Shown here: positions 19,029-26,774 of the stretch, one piece after another
How positions within the stretch are numbered: the stretch's first letter is position 1
Layout: every line of letters starts with the position of its first letter
From: Paracoccus salipaludis
GTDB lineage: Bacteria; Pseudomonadota; Alphaproteobacteria; Rhodobacterales; Rhodobacteraceae
Assembly: GCF_002287065.1 (NCBI RefSeq)
Contig: NZ_NSJZ01000001.1
Span: forward strand, 1-64,000
Reading direction: 5' to 3'
DNA: 64,000 nucleotides
Position numbers and translations under genes: made by a program
The notes under the pieces: model-generated
Seen by the model: the letters and a program-made list of their open reading frames with translations, nothing else
Told to the model about the DNA's origin: nothing
Database searches by the model: none

Positions 19029-19331
19029 ATGGGCCGCTGGCACGGACCGGGGCCGGAGCGCCTGTGGCGCCGGCTCCCGCGCCCTCGCTTCCGTCAGCCG
19101 GGGCTGCGATCACTGGCCGGCATCGGGGCGCTGGTGCTGGCAGGACTGCCCCTGGCGAGCGTCTTCTTCATTGCCGCAGGGATCATCCCCGCCGTGCCTG
19201 CCGCCGCATGGGCAGGGACGCCCGCCGATGTCGTGCGGCTGATCGCCCTGATGTCCATCGCCTTCTGGCATGCCGCGGTGGCCTGGACGGTCCTTCTTGC
19301 AGCCTTGGGCCTCTGGGCCCTGAGCCGTTAA
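19029..19331 (+). CDS. Small membrane protein of unknown function
   Basis: A 100-residue protein with a basic N-terminus (WRRLPRPRF) and two predicted transmembrane helices (about 29-57 and 66-99). No family recognised. It follows mog in the same direction. A GTG at 19005 overlapping the mog stop (GTGA) is an alternative start adding eight residues. Its TAA overlaps the stop codon of convergent rsmD by two bases (19329-19330). Codon use is like its neighbours, which argues that it is a real gene. Confidence 0.6.
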   Translation: MGRWHGPGPERLWRRLPRPRFRQPGLRSLAGIGALVLAGLPLASVFFIAAGIIPAVPAAAWAGTPADVVRLIALMSIAFWHAAVAWTVLLAALGLWALSR

Positions 19332-19900
19332 GCCCCGGATCCCGGCCCTGCCCGCAGCAGCGTGACCAGCGTGTCGCCGTAGCGACGCTGGTCGATCTGC
19401 GCCAGGCCCGCAGGGGGAAGGGGGGCGGTGTCCTCCTCCCACACGACCAGCGCGTCGGGGGCAAGCCAGCCGCCCGCCAGCGCCGAGGCCAGCGCGGCCT
19501 CGCCCAGCCGCCGGCCATAGGGTGGGTCGAGGAAGACGAGGTCATAGCCCGCGCCCCGGTTCGGGCCGAGGTCCGTGGCGTCGCGCCGCCAGATGTCGGT
19601 CACCCCCATGGCCCGGGCCTTTTCCACGTTCGCCCGCAGCAGCGCGCGCGCGGCCGCACCGTCGTCCACGAAGGCCACGCGGGCGGCGCCGCGCGACAGC
19701 GCCTCAAGCCCCAGCGCGCCGGTGCCGGCGAAAAGGTCCAGCACGCGCGCGCCCTCGATCGGGAAGCCGTGGCTGTTAAGCAGCAGGTTGAAGACGGCCT
19801 CGCGCACCCGGTCGGTGGTGGGGCGCAGGTGGGCGGCGGGATCGCCCACGCCGACTTCGGCCAGTTTCAGCCCGCGCAGGCGGCCGCCGACGATTCGCAT
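19328..19900 (-). CDS. rsmD: 16S rRNA (guanine-966-N2)-methyltransferase
   Basis: A 190-residue SAM-dependent enzyme acting on the 30S subunit. The N-terminal MRIVGGRLRGLKL, RPTTDRVREAVFN near 27, SAM motif VLDLFAGTGALGLEALSRG near 52, and the base-flipping motif LVFLDPPYG near 121 are all present at normal spacing. An AGGGAGAG site precedes the ATG. The gene is divergent from the rhamnose operon. Confidence 0.95.
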   Translation of the reverse strand: MRIVGGRLRGLKLAEVGVGDPAAHLRPTTDRVREAVFNLLLNSHGFPIEGARVLDLFAGTGALGLEALSRGAARVAFVDDGAAARALLRANVEKARAMGVTDIWRRDATDLGPNRGAGYDLVFLDPPYGRRLGEAALASALAGGWLAPDALVVWEEDTAPLPPAGLAQIDQRRYGDTLVTLLRAGPGSGA

Positions 19901-20007
19901 GGAAATCTCTCCCTGTTGCAGTGCGGCGCGGGACCGCCGCGGTTGCAGGCGGCTTTCCCTTTCCGGTGAAAAATGGCAAGCGATCCGCGCGGAAGTGAGA
20001 GGTGGCG

Positions 20008-20556
20008 ATGCAGATCGAGGAAACGGCCCTGCCGGGCGTGCTGGTGCTGACGCCCGCGCGGCACGGGGATGCGCGCGGCTTCTTCTCGGAAAGCTGGAAC
20101 CGGCGCACGCTGGAACAGGCGGGCGTCCACCTGCCCGAGTTCGTGCAGGACAACCACTCGCTGTCGGCAAGGGCGGGCACCCTGCGGGGCCTGCATTACC
20201 AGGCGCCGCCGCATGAACAGGGCAAGCTGGTGCGCTGCGGGCGCGGCGCGCTTTACGACGTGGCGGTGGACGGGCGGCGCGGCAGCGCGACCTATGGGCA
20301 GTGGGTCGGCGTGGAACTCAGCTTCGAGAACGGCCGCCAGCTCTGGGTGCCGCCGGGCTTCCTGCACGGCTTCGTCACGCGGACGGACGACACCGAGGTC
20401 GTCTACAAGTGCACGGGCTTTTACGACAAGGCGGCGGACGGGGCGGTGCGCTGGGACAGCCTCGGGATCGACTGGGGCGTTTCGGACCCGCTCCTGTCGG
20501 ACAAGGACAGGGCGGCGGTCCCCTTCGCCGAGTGGCAATCCCCTTTCGAGGCCTGA
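20008..20556 (+). CDS. rfbC: dTDP-4-dehydrorhamnose 3,5-epimerase
   Basis: A 182-residue RmlC cupin that epimerises C3 and C5 of dTDP-4-keto-6-deoxyglucose. Motifs: [12 protein letters not shown] near 18, [20 protein letters not shown] near 47 (with the substrate-binding Arg/His), [11 protein letters not shown] near 112, and YKCTGFYD near 133. An AGAGG five bases before the ATG at 20008 fixes this start over the GTG two codons earlier. First gene of the operon rfbCB-X-DA. Confidence 0.96.
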   Translation: MQIEETALPGVLVLTPARHGDARGFFSESWNRRTLEQAGVHLPEFVQDNHSLSARAGTLRGLHYQAPPHEQGKLVRCGRGALYDVAVDGRRGSATYGQWVGVELSFENGRQLWVPPGFLHGFVTRTDDTEVVYKCTGFYDKAADGAVRWDSLGIDWGVSDPLLSDKDRAAVPFAEWQSPFEA

Positions 20557-20557
20557 G

Positions 20558-21595
20558 ATGAAGATACTGGTGACGGGCGGCGCGGGCTTCATCGGCTCGG
20601 CGGTGGTCAGGCTGGCGGTTTCGCGTGGGCACGAGGTCGTCAACCTCGACGCGCTGACCTATGCGGCGAACCTGGAAAACGTAGCCCCGGTTGCGCAGAG
20701 CGCGCTTTATGCCTTCGAGCAGGCCGACATCCGCAACCGGGCGGCGCTGGACCGCGTTTTCGCGAAGCACCAGCCCGACGCGGTGATGCACCTGGCCGCC
20801 GAAAGCCACGTGGACCGATCCATCGACGGCCCCGGCGCCTTCATCGAGACCAACGTGACCGGCACCTACAACCTGCTGGAAGCGGCGCGGGCGTATTGGA
20901 CGAAGCAGGGCAAGCCCGGGGGCTTCCGCTTCCACCACATCTCGACCGACGAGGTGTTCGGGTCGCTGGGCGAGACCGGGCAGTTCACCGAAGCCACGCC
21001 CTATGACCCGCGCTCGCCCTACTCGGCCTCGAAGGCCGCATCCGACCATCTGGTCCGCGCCTGGCACGAGACCTACGGGCTGCCGGTGGTGCTGACGAAC
21101 TGTTCCAACAACTACGGGCCGTTCCATTTCCCCGAAAAGCTGGTGCCGGTGGTGATCCTGAATGCGCTGCACGGGCGGCCGATCCCGGTTTATGGCGACG
21201 GGGCCAACGTGCGCGACTGGCTGTATGTCGAGGACCACGCGGACGCGCTGCTGCTGTGCCTCGAAAAGGGCGCGGTCGGGCGCAGCTACAACATCGGCGG
21301 CGAGAACGAGGCCCGCAACATCGACCTTGTCCGCACCATCTGCGCGCATCTGGACGAGATGCGCCCCGTGGGCGCGCCCCACGACCGGCTGATCACCTTC
21401 GTGACCGACCGCCCCGGCCACGACCGGCGCTATGCGATCGACCCGACGCGCATCCGCACGGAACTGGGCTGGCGCCCCTCGGTCACGGTCGAGGAAGGGC
21501 TGCGCCGCACCGTTGCCTGGTATCTGGACAACGAATCCTGGTGGCGCCCGCTTCTGGACCGCGAAGGTGTGGGCAGGCGGCTGGGGAGGGGCTGA
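20558..21595 (+). CDS. rfbB: dTDP-glucose 4,6-dehydratase
   Basis: A 345-residue short-chain dehydrogenase/reductase of the extended class, RmlB. NAD-binding GGAGFIGS is at residues 7-14, [15 protein letters not shown] near 81, the catalytic [11 protein letters not shown] near 129, and [15 protein letters not shown] (Tyr-x-x-x-Lys) near 157. [17 protein letters not shown] follows near 186. It starts one base after the rfbC stop. It makes the 4-keto-6-deoxy intermediate used by rfbC and rfbD. Confidence 0.97.
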   Translation: MKILVTGGAGFIGSAVVRLAVSRGHEVVNLDALTYAANLENVAPVAQSALYAFEQADIRNRAALDRVFAKHQPDAVMHLAAESHVDRSIDGPGAFIETNVTGTYNLLEAARAYWTKQGKPGGFRFHHISTDEVFGSLGETGQFTEATPYDPRSPYSASKAASDHLVRAWHETYGLPVVLTNCSNNYGPFHFPEKLVPVVILNALHGRPIPVYGDGANVRDWLYVEDHADALLLCLEKGAVGRSYNIGGENEARNIDLVRTICAHLDEMRPVGAPHDRLITFVTDRPGHDRRYAIDPTRIRTELGWRPSVTVEEGLRRTVAWYLDNESWWRPLLDREGVGRRLGRG

Positions 21596-21610
21596 GTTGC
21601 GCAGCCGCAT

Positions 21611-21634
21611 GGGTATTTGGGTCAGGAAGAAGCC
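21611..21634 (+). repeat. Dispersed element, degenerate copy B (tail only)
   Basis: GGGTATTTGGGTCAGGAAGA followed by AGCC resembles the tail of the other copies (GGATATTTGGACGAAGAAGA). It sits in the 63-base gap between rfbB and the sulfotransferase-like gene and lacks a clear hairpin of its own. Confidence 0.4.
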
Positions 21635-21658
21635 CCTGCGCCTCGGAGGGGAGGGCTG

Positions 21659-22576
21659 ATGCCCGGCCGCCGCTCGCTGTTCCTGCATGTGGGGCTGCCG
21701 CATTGCGGGTCCTCGGCGCTGCAGGACTGGGCGGGCACGAACCGCGCGCTACTGGCGGCGCAAGGGCTGGTCTGGCCGGACACGGACGACTGCGGGCTGA
21801 TGGCGGCGCGCCACCGCTGGCTGGTCTCGGCGCTGCGGCACGGGCCGGACGGGCGTCTGCCCGCGGTGCTGGCGCAGGCCGAGGGCGACGTGCTGATCTC
21901 GGCCGAAGGGCTGACGCTGCATTTCCATGACTTCGCGCCCGAGCATCTTGCCTGGTTCCGCGACGTGACGGCCGGCTGGGACGTGCGGCTGATCCTGATG
22001 ACCCGCGACCTGTCGGGCTGGCAGCGGTCCATGTGGAAGCAGTGCATGATCAATCCGCCCGAGGAGGGCATGGACTTCGCGCTGGACCTGGACATGGCCG
22101 ATTTCGCCGCCCGTCCCCGGGTGCAGAAGCTGACCGACCTCAAGGGGCTGCGGCGCGATCTGGCGGCGGGCTTCGGCGCGCGCGACCTGATCGAACTGTC
22201 CTCGCTGGACAACTGGATGCCGAAGCTCGCCCGCCTGATCGACATCGATGCAACCGGGGCGACGGTGCCCGAGCGGCGACATGAATCCATCGCGGATTCG
22301 GTTGTCCCGGCGGTGCTGAGGATCAATGCGCTGGGTGCCCGGGGCGGGCCGCGCGACGCGCTGCTGGCCCTGATGCAGCATACGCTGGACACCCGCAACG
22401 ATACGCTGCACGAGCTGGCGCGCCGGCACGGGGCGCGGCTGGACGCCGGGGCAGAGGCGCTGGCCGCGCTGCTGGACGAGCTTGAAGCCGACAGTCGAGC
22501 CGAGCCAACAACTGCCTGGCTGTTCCAGGCGATGGCCGAGCAACTGCAGCGTCGCAGGCAGGAGGACCCGACATGA
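21659..22576 (+). CDS. Sulfotransferase-like protein inside the rhamnose operon
   Basis: A 305-residue soluble protein. The N-terminal FLHVGLPHCGSSALQDWAGT (residues 7-26) has the layout of the PAPS 5'-phosphosulfate loop of sulfotransferases, usually LHIGxxKTGTTSLQ. Here Lys-Thr-Gly is replaced by His-Cys-Gly. A VRLILMTRDLSGWQRSMWKQ segment near 105-124 resembles the 3'-phosphate-binding region. The C-terminal third is helical and not recognised. It sits between rfbB and rfbD, with a strong GGAGGGGAGGG site, and overlaps rfbD by four bases. It could modify the rhamnose-containing glycan, but activity is unproven given the changed P-loop. Confidence 0.65.
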   Translation: MPGRRSLFLHVGLPHCGSSALQDWAGTNRALLAAQGLVWPDTDDCGLMAARHRWLVSALRHGPDGRLPAVLAQAEGDVLISAEGLTLHFHDFAPEHLAWFRDVTAGWDVRLILMTRDLSGWQRSMWKQCMINPPEEGMDFALDLDMADFAARPRVQKLTDLKGLRRDLAAGFGARDLIELSSLDNWMPKLARLIDIDATGATVPERRHESIADSVVPAVLRINALGARGGPRDALLALMQHTLDTRNDTLHELARRHGARLDAGAEALAALLDELEADSRAEPTTAWLFQAMAEQLQRRRQEDPT

Positions 22577-23424
22577 CCGATCTTCTGATCTTCGGCCGCA
22601 CGGGGCAGGTGGCGCTGGAACTGGCGCGGCTGGCTCCCGACGCGCGGTTTCTGGGGCGCGACGAGGCTGACCTGGCCAATCCCGCCGCCTGCGCCGCATC
22701 GATCCTTGGGGCGCGGCCCGCAGCGGTCATCAACGCCGCGGCCTACACCGCCGTGGACCGCGCCGAAAGCGACCAAGGCACCGCCCGGCTGGTCAATGCC
22801 GAAGCGCCTGGCGCGATGGCCAAGGCCTGCGCCGAGCTGGGCATCCCCCTTGTCCATGTCTCGACCGACTATGTCTTCGACGGCTCGGGCGCGGCGGCGC
22901 GCGCCGAGAACGCGCCGACCGGACCCCTGGGCGTCTACGGGCAGACCAAGCTGGATGGCGAGCGCCTCATTGCCGCCGCCGGCGGGCAATGGGCGGTGAT
23001 GCGGACAAGCTGGGTGTTCTCGGCGCACGGGACGAACTTCGTCAGGACCATGCGGCGGCTCGGGGCCGAGCGCGGCCGGCTGACCATCGTGGCCGATCAG
23101 GTCGGCGGCCCCACGCCGGCCGCCGACATCGCGGCCGCGCTTCTGGCCATGGCGCGGGCGATGATCGCGGACCCCTCGAAAGGCGGCACCTATCACTTCG
23201 CGGGGGCTCCCGACGTCAGCTGGGCCGATTTCGCGCGCGAGATCTTCACGCGGTCGGGCCTGTCTCCGCAGGTGGTGGATATCCCGACCAGCGCCTATCC
23301 GACGCCCGCGCGGCGGCCGCTGAACTCGCGGCTCGACTGCAGCGCCATTTCCCGCGACTTCGGCATCCCGCGCCCGGACTGGCGCGAAGGGTTGGACCGC
23401 GTCATTCAGGAGCTTTCCGCATGA
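22573..23424 (+). CDS. rfbD: dTDP-4-dehydrorhamnose reductase
   Basis: A 283-residue RmlD that reduces dTDP-4-keto-L-rhamnose to dTDP-L-rhamnose. LIFGRTGQVALELA near 5-18 is the nucleotide-binding loop. VINAAAYTAVDRAESD near 53, VSTDYVFDG near 97, GVYGQTKLDGE near 118 (Tyr-x-x-x-Lys) and RTSWVFSAHGTNFV near 144 are all typical. Both ends overlap neighbouring genes by four bases, so translation across the last three genes is likely coupled. Confidence 0.96.
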   Translation: MTDLLIFGRTGQVALELARLAPDARFLGRDEADLANPAACAASILGARPAAVINAAAYTAVDRAESDQGTARLVNAEAPGAMAKACAELGIPLVHVSTDYVFDGSGAAARAENAPTGPLGVYGQTKLDGERLIAAAGGQWAVMRTSWVFSAHGTNFVRTMRRLGAERGRLTIVADQVGGPTPAADIAAALLAMARAMIADPSKGGTYHFAGAPDVSWADFAREIFTRSGLSPQVVDIPTSAYPTPARRPLNSRLDCSAISRDFGIPRPDWREGLDRVIQELSA

Positions 23425-24290
23425 GCAGCCGCAAGGGCATCATTCTGGCAGGCGGGTCGGGCACCCGCCTTTATCCGATCACGCTGGGGGTCTCGAAGCA
23501 GCTGCTGCCGATCTACGACAAGCCGATGATCTACTATCCGCTGTCGGTGCTGATGCTGACCGGCATCCGCGAGATCGCCATCATCACCACGCCCGACGAC
23601 CAGTCGCAGTTCCAGCGCCTTCTGGGAGACGGCAGCCAGTGGGGGATCGAGCTCACCTGGATCGTCCAGCCCAAGCCCGAGGGCCTGGCGCAGGCCTATA
23701 TCCTGGCGGAAGCCTTCCTGGCGGGCGCGCCCTCGGCCATGGTGCTGGGCGACAACATCTTCTACGGCCACGGCCTGACCGAACTGCTCGGTGCCGCCGA
23801 CGCTCGTCCCGACGCAACCGTCTTCGGCTATCACGTGGCCGACCCCGAGCGCTACGGCGTCGTAGCCTTCGACGACCGGGGCCGGGCCGTCCAGATCATC
23901 GAGAAGCCCGCCGTGCCGCCCTCGAACTACGCGGTGACCGGCCTGTACTTCCTCGACACCGACGCGCCGCGCCGCGCGCGCGAGGTCCAGCCCTCGGACC
24001 GGGGCGAGCTCGAGATCACCACGCTTCTGGAAACCTACCTGCACGAAGAGCGGCTGACGGTCGAGCGGATGGGGCGCGGCTTCGCCTGGCTCGACACCGG
24101 CACCCACGGCAGCCTGCTGGATGCGGGCAACTTCGTGCGCACGCTGGAAAAGCGACAGGGCATGCAGTCGGGCAGCCCCGACGAGGCCGCCTACCAGCAG
24201 GGCTGGATCACCGATGTCCAGCTGCGCCGACAGGCCCAGAAGTTCGGCAAGACCGACTACGGAAGATACCTGGCAAGACTGCTGGACTGA
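23421..24290 (+). CDS. rfbA: Glucose-1-phosphate thymidylyltransferase
   Basis: A 289-residue RmlA nucleotidyltransferase making dTDP-glucose, the first step of the pathway although last in the operon. GIILAGGSGTRLYPIT near 6-21, KQLLPIYDKPMIYYPLSVLM near 26, VLGDNIFYGHGL near 107 and AWLDTGTHGSLLDA near 220 are diagnostic. Normal length. The ATG overlaps the rfbD stop. Confidence 0.97.
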   Translation: MSSRKGIILAGGSGTRLYPITLGVSKQLLPIYDKPMIYYPLSVLMLTGIREIAIITTPDDQSQFQRLLGDGSQWGIELTWIVQPKPEGLAQAYILAEAFLAGAPSAMVLGDNIFYGHGLTELLGAADARPDATVFGYHVADPERYGVVAFDDRGRAVQIIEKPAVPPSNYAVTGLYFLDTDAPRRAREVQPSDRGELEITTLLETYLHEERLTVERMGRGFAWLDTGTHGSLLDAGNFVRTLEKRQGMQSGSPDEAAYQQGWITDVQLRRQAQKFGKTDYGRYLARLLD

Positions 24291-24319
24291 GACAGCCGCA
24301 GCGGCCGGCACGCCCCGGA

Positions 24320-24372
24320 GCTTCTTCTTCGCGCAAGTATCCTCCGGGGGTGCGGGGGTGGAAAACCCCCGC
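24320..24372 (-). repeat. Dispersed hairpin-tail element, copy C
   Basis: Read on the minus strand: hairpin GCGGGGGT/ACCCCCGC (stem 8, loop 5; 24352-24372), then CCCCCGGAGGATACTTGCGC and GAAGAAGAAG. It lies between the convergent rfbA and petR-like genes, downstream of the latter. Confidence 0.7.
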
Positions 24373-24399
24373 TTGCGGCGGTGACGCAAAGGCTCCGCC

Positions 24400-25104
24400 T
24401 CAGTCCGGCACCAGCATGTAGCCCATGCCGCGCACCGTCTGCAGATAGCGCGGCTCGCGCGGGTCGGGCTCGATCTTGCGGCGCAGGCGGGTGATCTGGA
24501 CATCGATGGCGCGGTCCGAGTTCTCGCCCGTGTCGTCGGGTTCGCGCCCCAGTTCCTCGATCAGCGTGGGGCGGTCCACGGCCTCGCCGGGCGTTTCGGC
24601 CAGCCGCCGCATCAGCGTCTGCTCGCTGCCGGTCAGGCGGATGGGCGTGTCGCCGTTCCACAGCTCGCCCTTGGCGGTGTCGAAGCGCATGGGGCCCAAG
24701 GTCAGGAACTTGGGGCCGCGGCTTTCGACCGTGGGCACGCGGCGCAGGATCGCCGCGATGCGCAGCAGAAGCTCGCGCGGCTCGAAGGGCTTGGGCAGGT
24801 AGTCGTCCGCCCCCGCTTCCAGCCCCGTGATCCGGTCGTCGGTGTCGCCCTTGGCCGTCAGCAGCAGGATGGGCGTCTGGCTGTGGCGCCGCAGCGATCG
24901 GGTCAGCGTGATGCCGTCCTCGCCCGGCATCATCACGTCCAGCACGATCAGGTCGAACTCCAGCCCCGCCAGCAGGCGGCGGGCCTGCGCGGCGTCGCGC
25001 GCCGCCGTGACGTAATAGCCGTTGCGCACCAGAAAGCGGCGCAGCAGCGTGCGGATGCGCTCGTCGTCATCGACGATCAGCAGATGCGTTTCGGGCGTGC
25101 TCAT
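24400..25104 (-). CDS. petR: OmpR-family response regulator, PetR-like
   Basis: A 234-residue two-domain regulator. The receiver (about 6-120) has acidic LIVDDDE, phospho-acceptor Asp in LIVLDVMMPGEDG near 54, and the conserved Lys in LPKPFEPREL. A winged-helix output domain (about 140-232) ends in YLQTVRGMGYML. It overlaps the MarR-type gene by four bases. Rhodobacter capsulatus petP-petR encodes the same kind of pair and is needed for respiratory and photosynthetic growth. I recall this gene order next to ilvE in the order, so the name is by analogy. No sensor kinase is adjacent. Confidence 0.8.
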   Translation of the reverse strand: MSTPETHLLIVDDDERIRTLLRRFLVRNGYYVTAARDAAQARRLLAGLEFDLIVLDVMMPGEDGITLTRSLRRHSQTPILLLTAKGDTDDRITGLEAGADDYLPKPFEPRELLLRIAAILRRVPTVESRGPKFLTLGPMRFDTAKGELWNGDTPIRLTGSEQTLMRRLAETPGEAVDRPTLIEELGREPDDTGENSDRAIDVQITRLRRKIEPDPREPRYLQTVRGMGYMLVPD

Positions 25105-25646
25105 CCGGCAGACCCCGCGCGGCGGGGGGCCAGCCGCTGGTCCGGCGCCTCGCGCAGTGCGCGGAACTGCGCCAGCATCTCGCCGTCCATCATCGCTTCC
25201 AGCACCTGCCGGAAGCCTGCCACCGCCTGCGGCCCGGCGGCGCGATAGGCGGCGCGGACGCGGGCGCGCTGGGCCTCGGACAGGCGGCGTTCCAGCGCCA
25301 CGCCCTTCTCGGTCAGGTGAAGCTGGCGCTCGCGCCGGTCGCGGCGGCCCACCCGGCTGTCCACCAGCCCGTCCTCGATCAGCGTCCGCAGCACGCGGTT
25401 CAGCGACTGCTTGGTGACGCCCAGCACCTCCAGCAGTGCCGTCACCGTCAGGCCGGGATCGCGGGTGATGAAATGCAGCGCCCGGTGGTGCGCCCGGCCA
25501 TAGCCGATTTCCTCGAGGATCAGGTCGGGGTCCGCCGTGAAGGCGCGATAGGCGAAATACATCGCCTCGATCCCCCGCCGGATCTGGTCGTCGGTCAGGA
25601 ACAGCAGGCTTTCGCCGCCGGGAATGGGATGGGGGTCGTTTCTCAT
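25101..25646 (-). CDS. petP: MarR-family regulator, PetP-like
   Basis: A 181-residue winged-helix repressor/activator. The recognition region is LTVTALLEVLGVTKQSLNRVLRTL (about 67-90), followed by the wing SRVGRRDRRERQLHLTEKG. The N-terminus RNDPHPIPGGESLLFLTDDQIRRG is characteristic of the PetP group. The ATG at 25646 is chosen because the upstream residues are not family-like. Divergent from ilvE across a 160-base region whose two promoters overlap, so the protein may control both; that is an inference. Confidence 0.82.
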   Translation of the reverse strand: MRNDPHPIPGGESLLFLTDDQIRRGIEAMYFAYRAFTADPDLILEEIGYGRAHHRALHFITRDPGLTVTALLEVLGVTKQSLNRVLRTLIEDGLVDSRVGRRDRRERQLHLTEKGVALERRLSEAQRARVRAAYRAAGPQAVAGFRQVLEAMMDGEMLAQFRALREAPDQRLAPRRAGSAG

Positions 25647-25684
25647 TCCGGTTTGCCGCGTCCTTGTTGCCGGGGGTCTGTGCA

Positions 25685-25713
25685 AGGATAGGGCAGCCTT
25701 GTTGACTTTCCAA
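25685..25713 (-). promoter_or_regulatory. Predicted petP-petR promoter
   Basis: On the minus strand TTGGAA (25713-25708), 17 bases, TATCCT (25690-25685), 38 bases before the ATG. Its -35 region lies immediately beside the -35 of the divergent ilvE promoter. Confidence 0.5.
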
Positions 25714-25730
25714 GAATCAATCTCTACGCC
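25702..25730 (+). promoter_or_regulatory. Predicted ilvE promoter
   Basis: TTGACT (25702-25707), 17 bases, TACGCC (25725-25730). The -35 is good and the -10 weak, which could mean activator dependence. Confidence 0.3.
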
Positions 25731-25806
25731 TTGCCTCCGGCGCAACTTTTTGCCGACTTGGCGGGGTCGCGCGAAACATTCCGAAAAGACGGGGGTCATG
25801 GGGATC

Positions 25807-26679
25807 ATGGCAGGCAGCTACGAAGACCGCGACGGCAAGATCTGGATGGATGGGGAGCTGGTCGACTGGCGCGACGCCAAGGTCCATGTCCTGACCCATG
25901 CGCTGCATTACGCCAGTGCCGTCTTCGAGGGCGAGCGCTGCTATGACGGCAAGATCTTCAAGTCGCGCCAGCATTCGGAACGCCTGCTGAAGTCGGGCGA
26001 GCTGATCGACATGGAGATCCCCTGGACCGCCGAGCAGATCTGCGCGGCCAAGCGCCAGGTGCTCGAGGCCAACGGCTTCACCAACGCCTATGTCCGCGCG
26101 CTGGCCTTCCGCGGCGCCGGTCCCGACATGGGGGTCGCCGCCAGCCACAACCCGGTGCGGCTGGCCATCTGCACCTGGGAATGGGGCAGCTACTACGGCG
26201 ACGCCAAGTGGCAGGGCGCCAAGCTCGACATCTCGAAATGGAAGCGCCCCAGCCCCGAGACGATCCCGGCGGCGGCCAAGGCGGCGGGGCTTTACATGAT
26301 CTGCACCATGTCCAAGCACGCGGCCGAGCGGAAGGGCTGCTCCGACGCGCTGTTCATGGACTATCGCGGCTATGTGGCCGAGGCGACCGGCGCCAATGTC
26401 TTCTTCGTGAAGGACGGGGAAATCCACACGCCGCTGGCCGACGCCTTCCTGAACGGCATCACCCGGCAGACCATCATCCAGATGTGCAAGGACGCGGGCA
26501 TGACGGTGCATGAGCGCCACATCCTGCCCGAGGAAGTGGACAGCTTCCAGGAATGCTTCCTGACCGGCTCGGCCGCCGAGGTGACTCCTGTCGCCCAGAT
26601 CGGCGAGAACTGGCACTTCCAGGTCGGCCCGACCACCCGCAAGATCGCCGAAGGCTACGAGGCGCTGGTCCGGTCGTAA
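25807..26679 (+). CDS. ilvE: Branched-chain amino-acid aminotransferase
   Basis: A 290-residue fold-type IV PLP enzyme doing the last step of leucine, isoleucine and valine synthesis. The N-terminal DGKIWMDGELVDWRDAKVHV and HYASAVFEGERCY near 34-46 are typical. The PLP lysine is Lys158 in TIPAAAKAAGLY. EATGANVFFVKDGEIHTP follows, and LTGSAAEVTPV near 254 is the C-terminal motif. ATG 25807 gives the conserved MAGSYEDRDG start; an ATG nine bases earlier is also in frame. A strong terminator follows. Confidence 0.95.
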   Translation: MAGSYEDRDGKIWMDGELVDWRDAKVHVLTHALHYASAVFEGERCYDGKIFKSRQHSERLLKSGELIDMEIPWTAEQICAAKRQVLEANGFTNAYVRALAFRGAGPDMGVAASHNPVRLAICTWEWGSYYGDAKWQGAKLDISKWKRPSPETIPAAAKAAGLYMICTMSKHAAERKGCSDALFMDYRGYVAEATGANVFFVKDGEIHTPLADAFLNGITRQTIIQMCKDAGMTVHERHILPEEVDSFQECFLTGSAAEVTPVAQIGENWHFQVGPTTRKIAEGYEALVRS

Positions 26680-26705
26680 CCGCGCCCGGGACCACCGCGA
26701 AACAT

Positions 26706-26743
26706 GGAACCGCCCGAAGGTCATGCGCCTTTCGGGCGGTTCC
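26706..26743 (+). terminator. Terminator after ilvE
   Basis: Long stem GGAACCGCCCGAAGG/CCTTTCGGGCGGTTCC with one bulged T and a 7-base loop, 27 bases after the ilvE stop, followed by a short pyrimidine stretch CTCCGTT. Confidence 0.65.
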
Positions 26744-26774
26744 CTCCGTTGCGGGAAGCGGTTTTGAACGCTAC

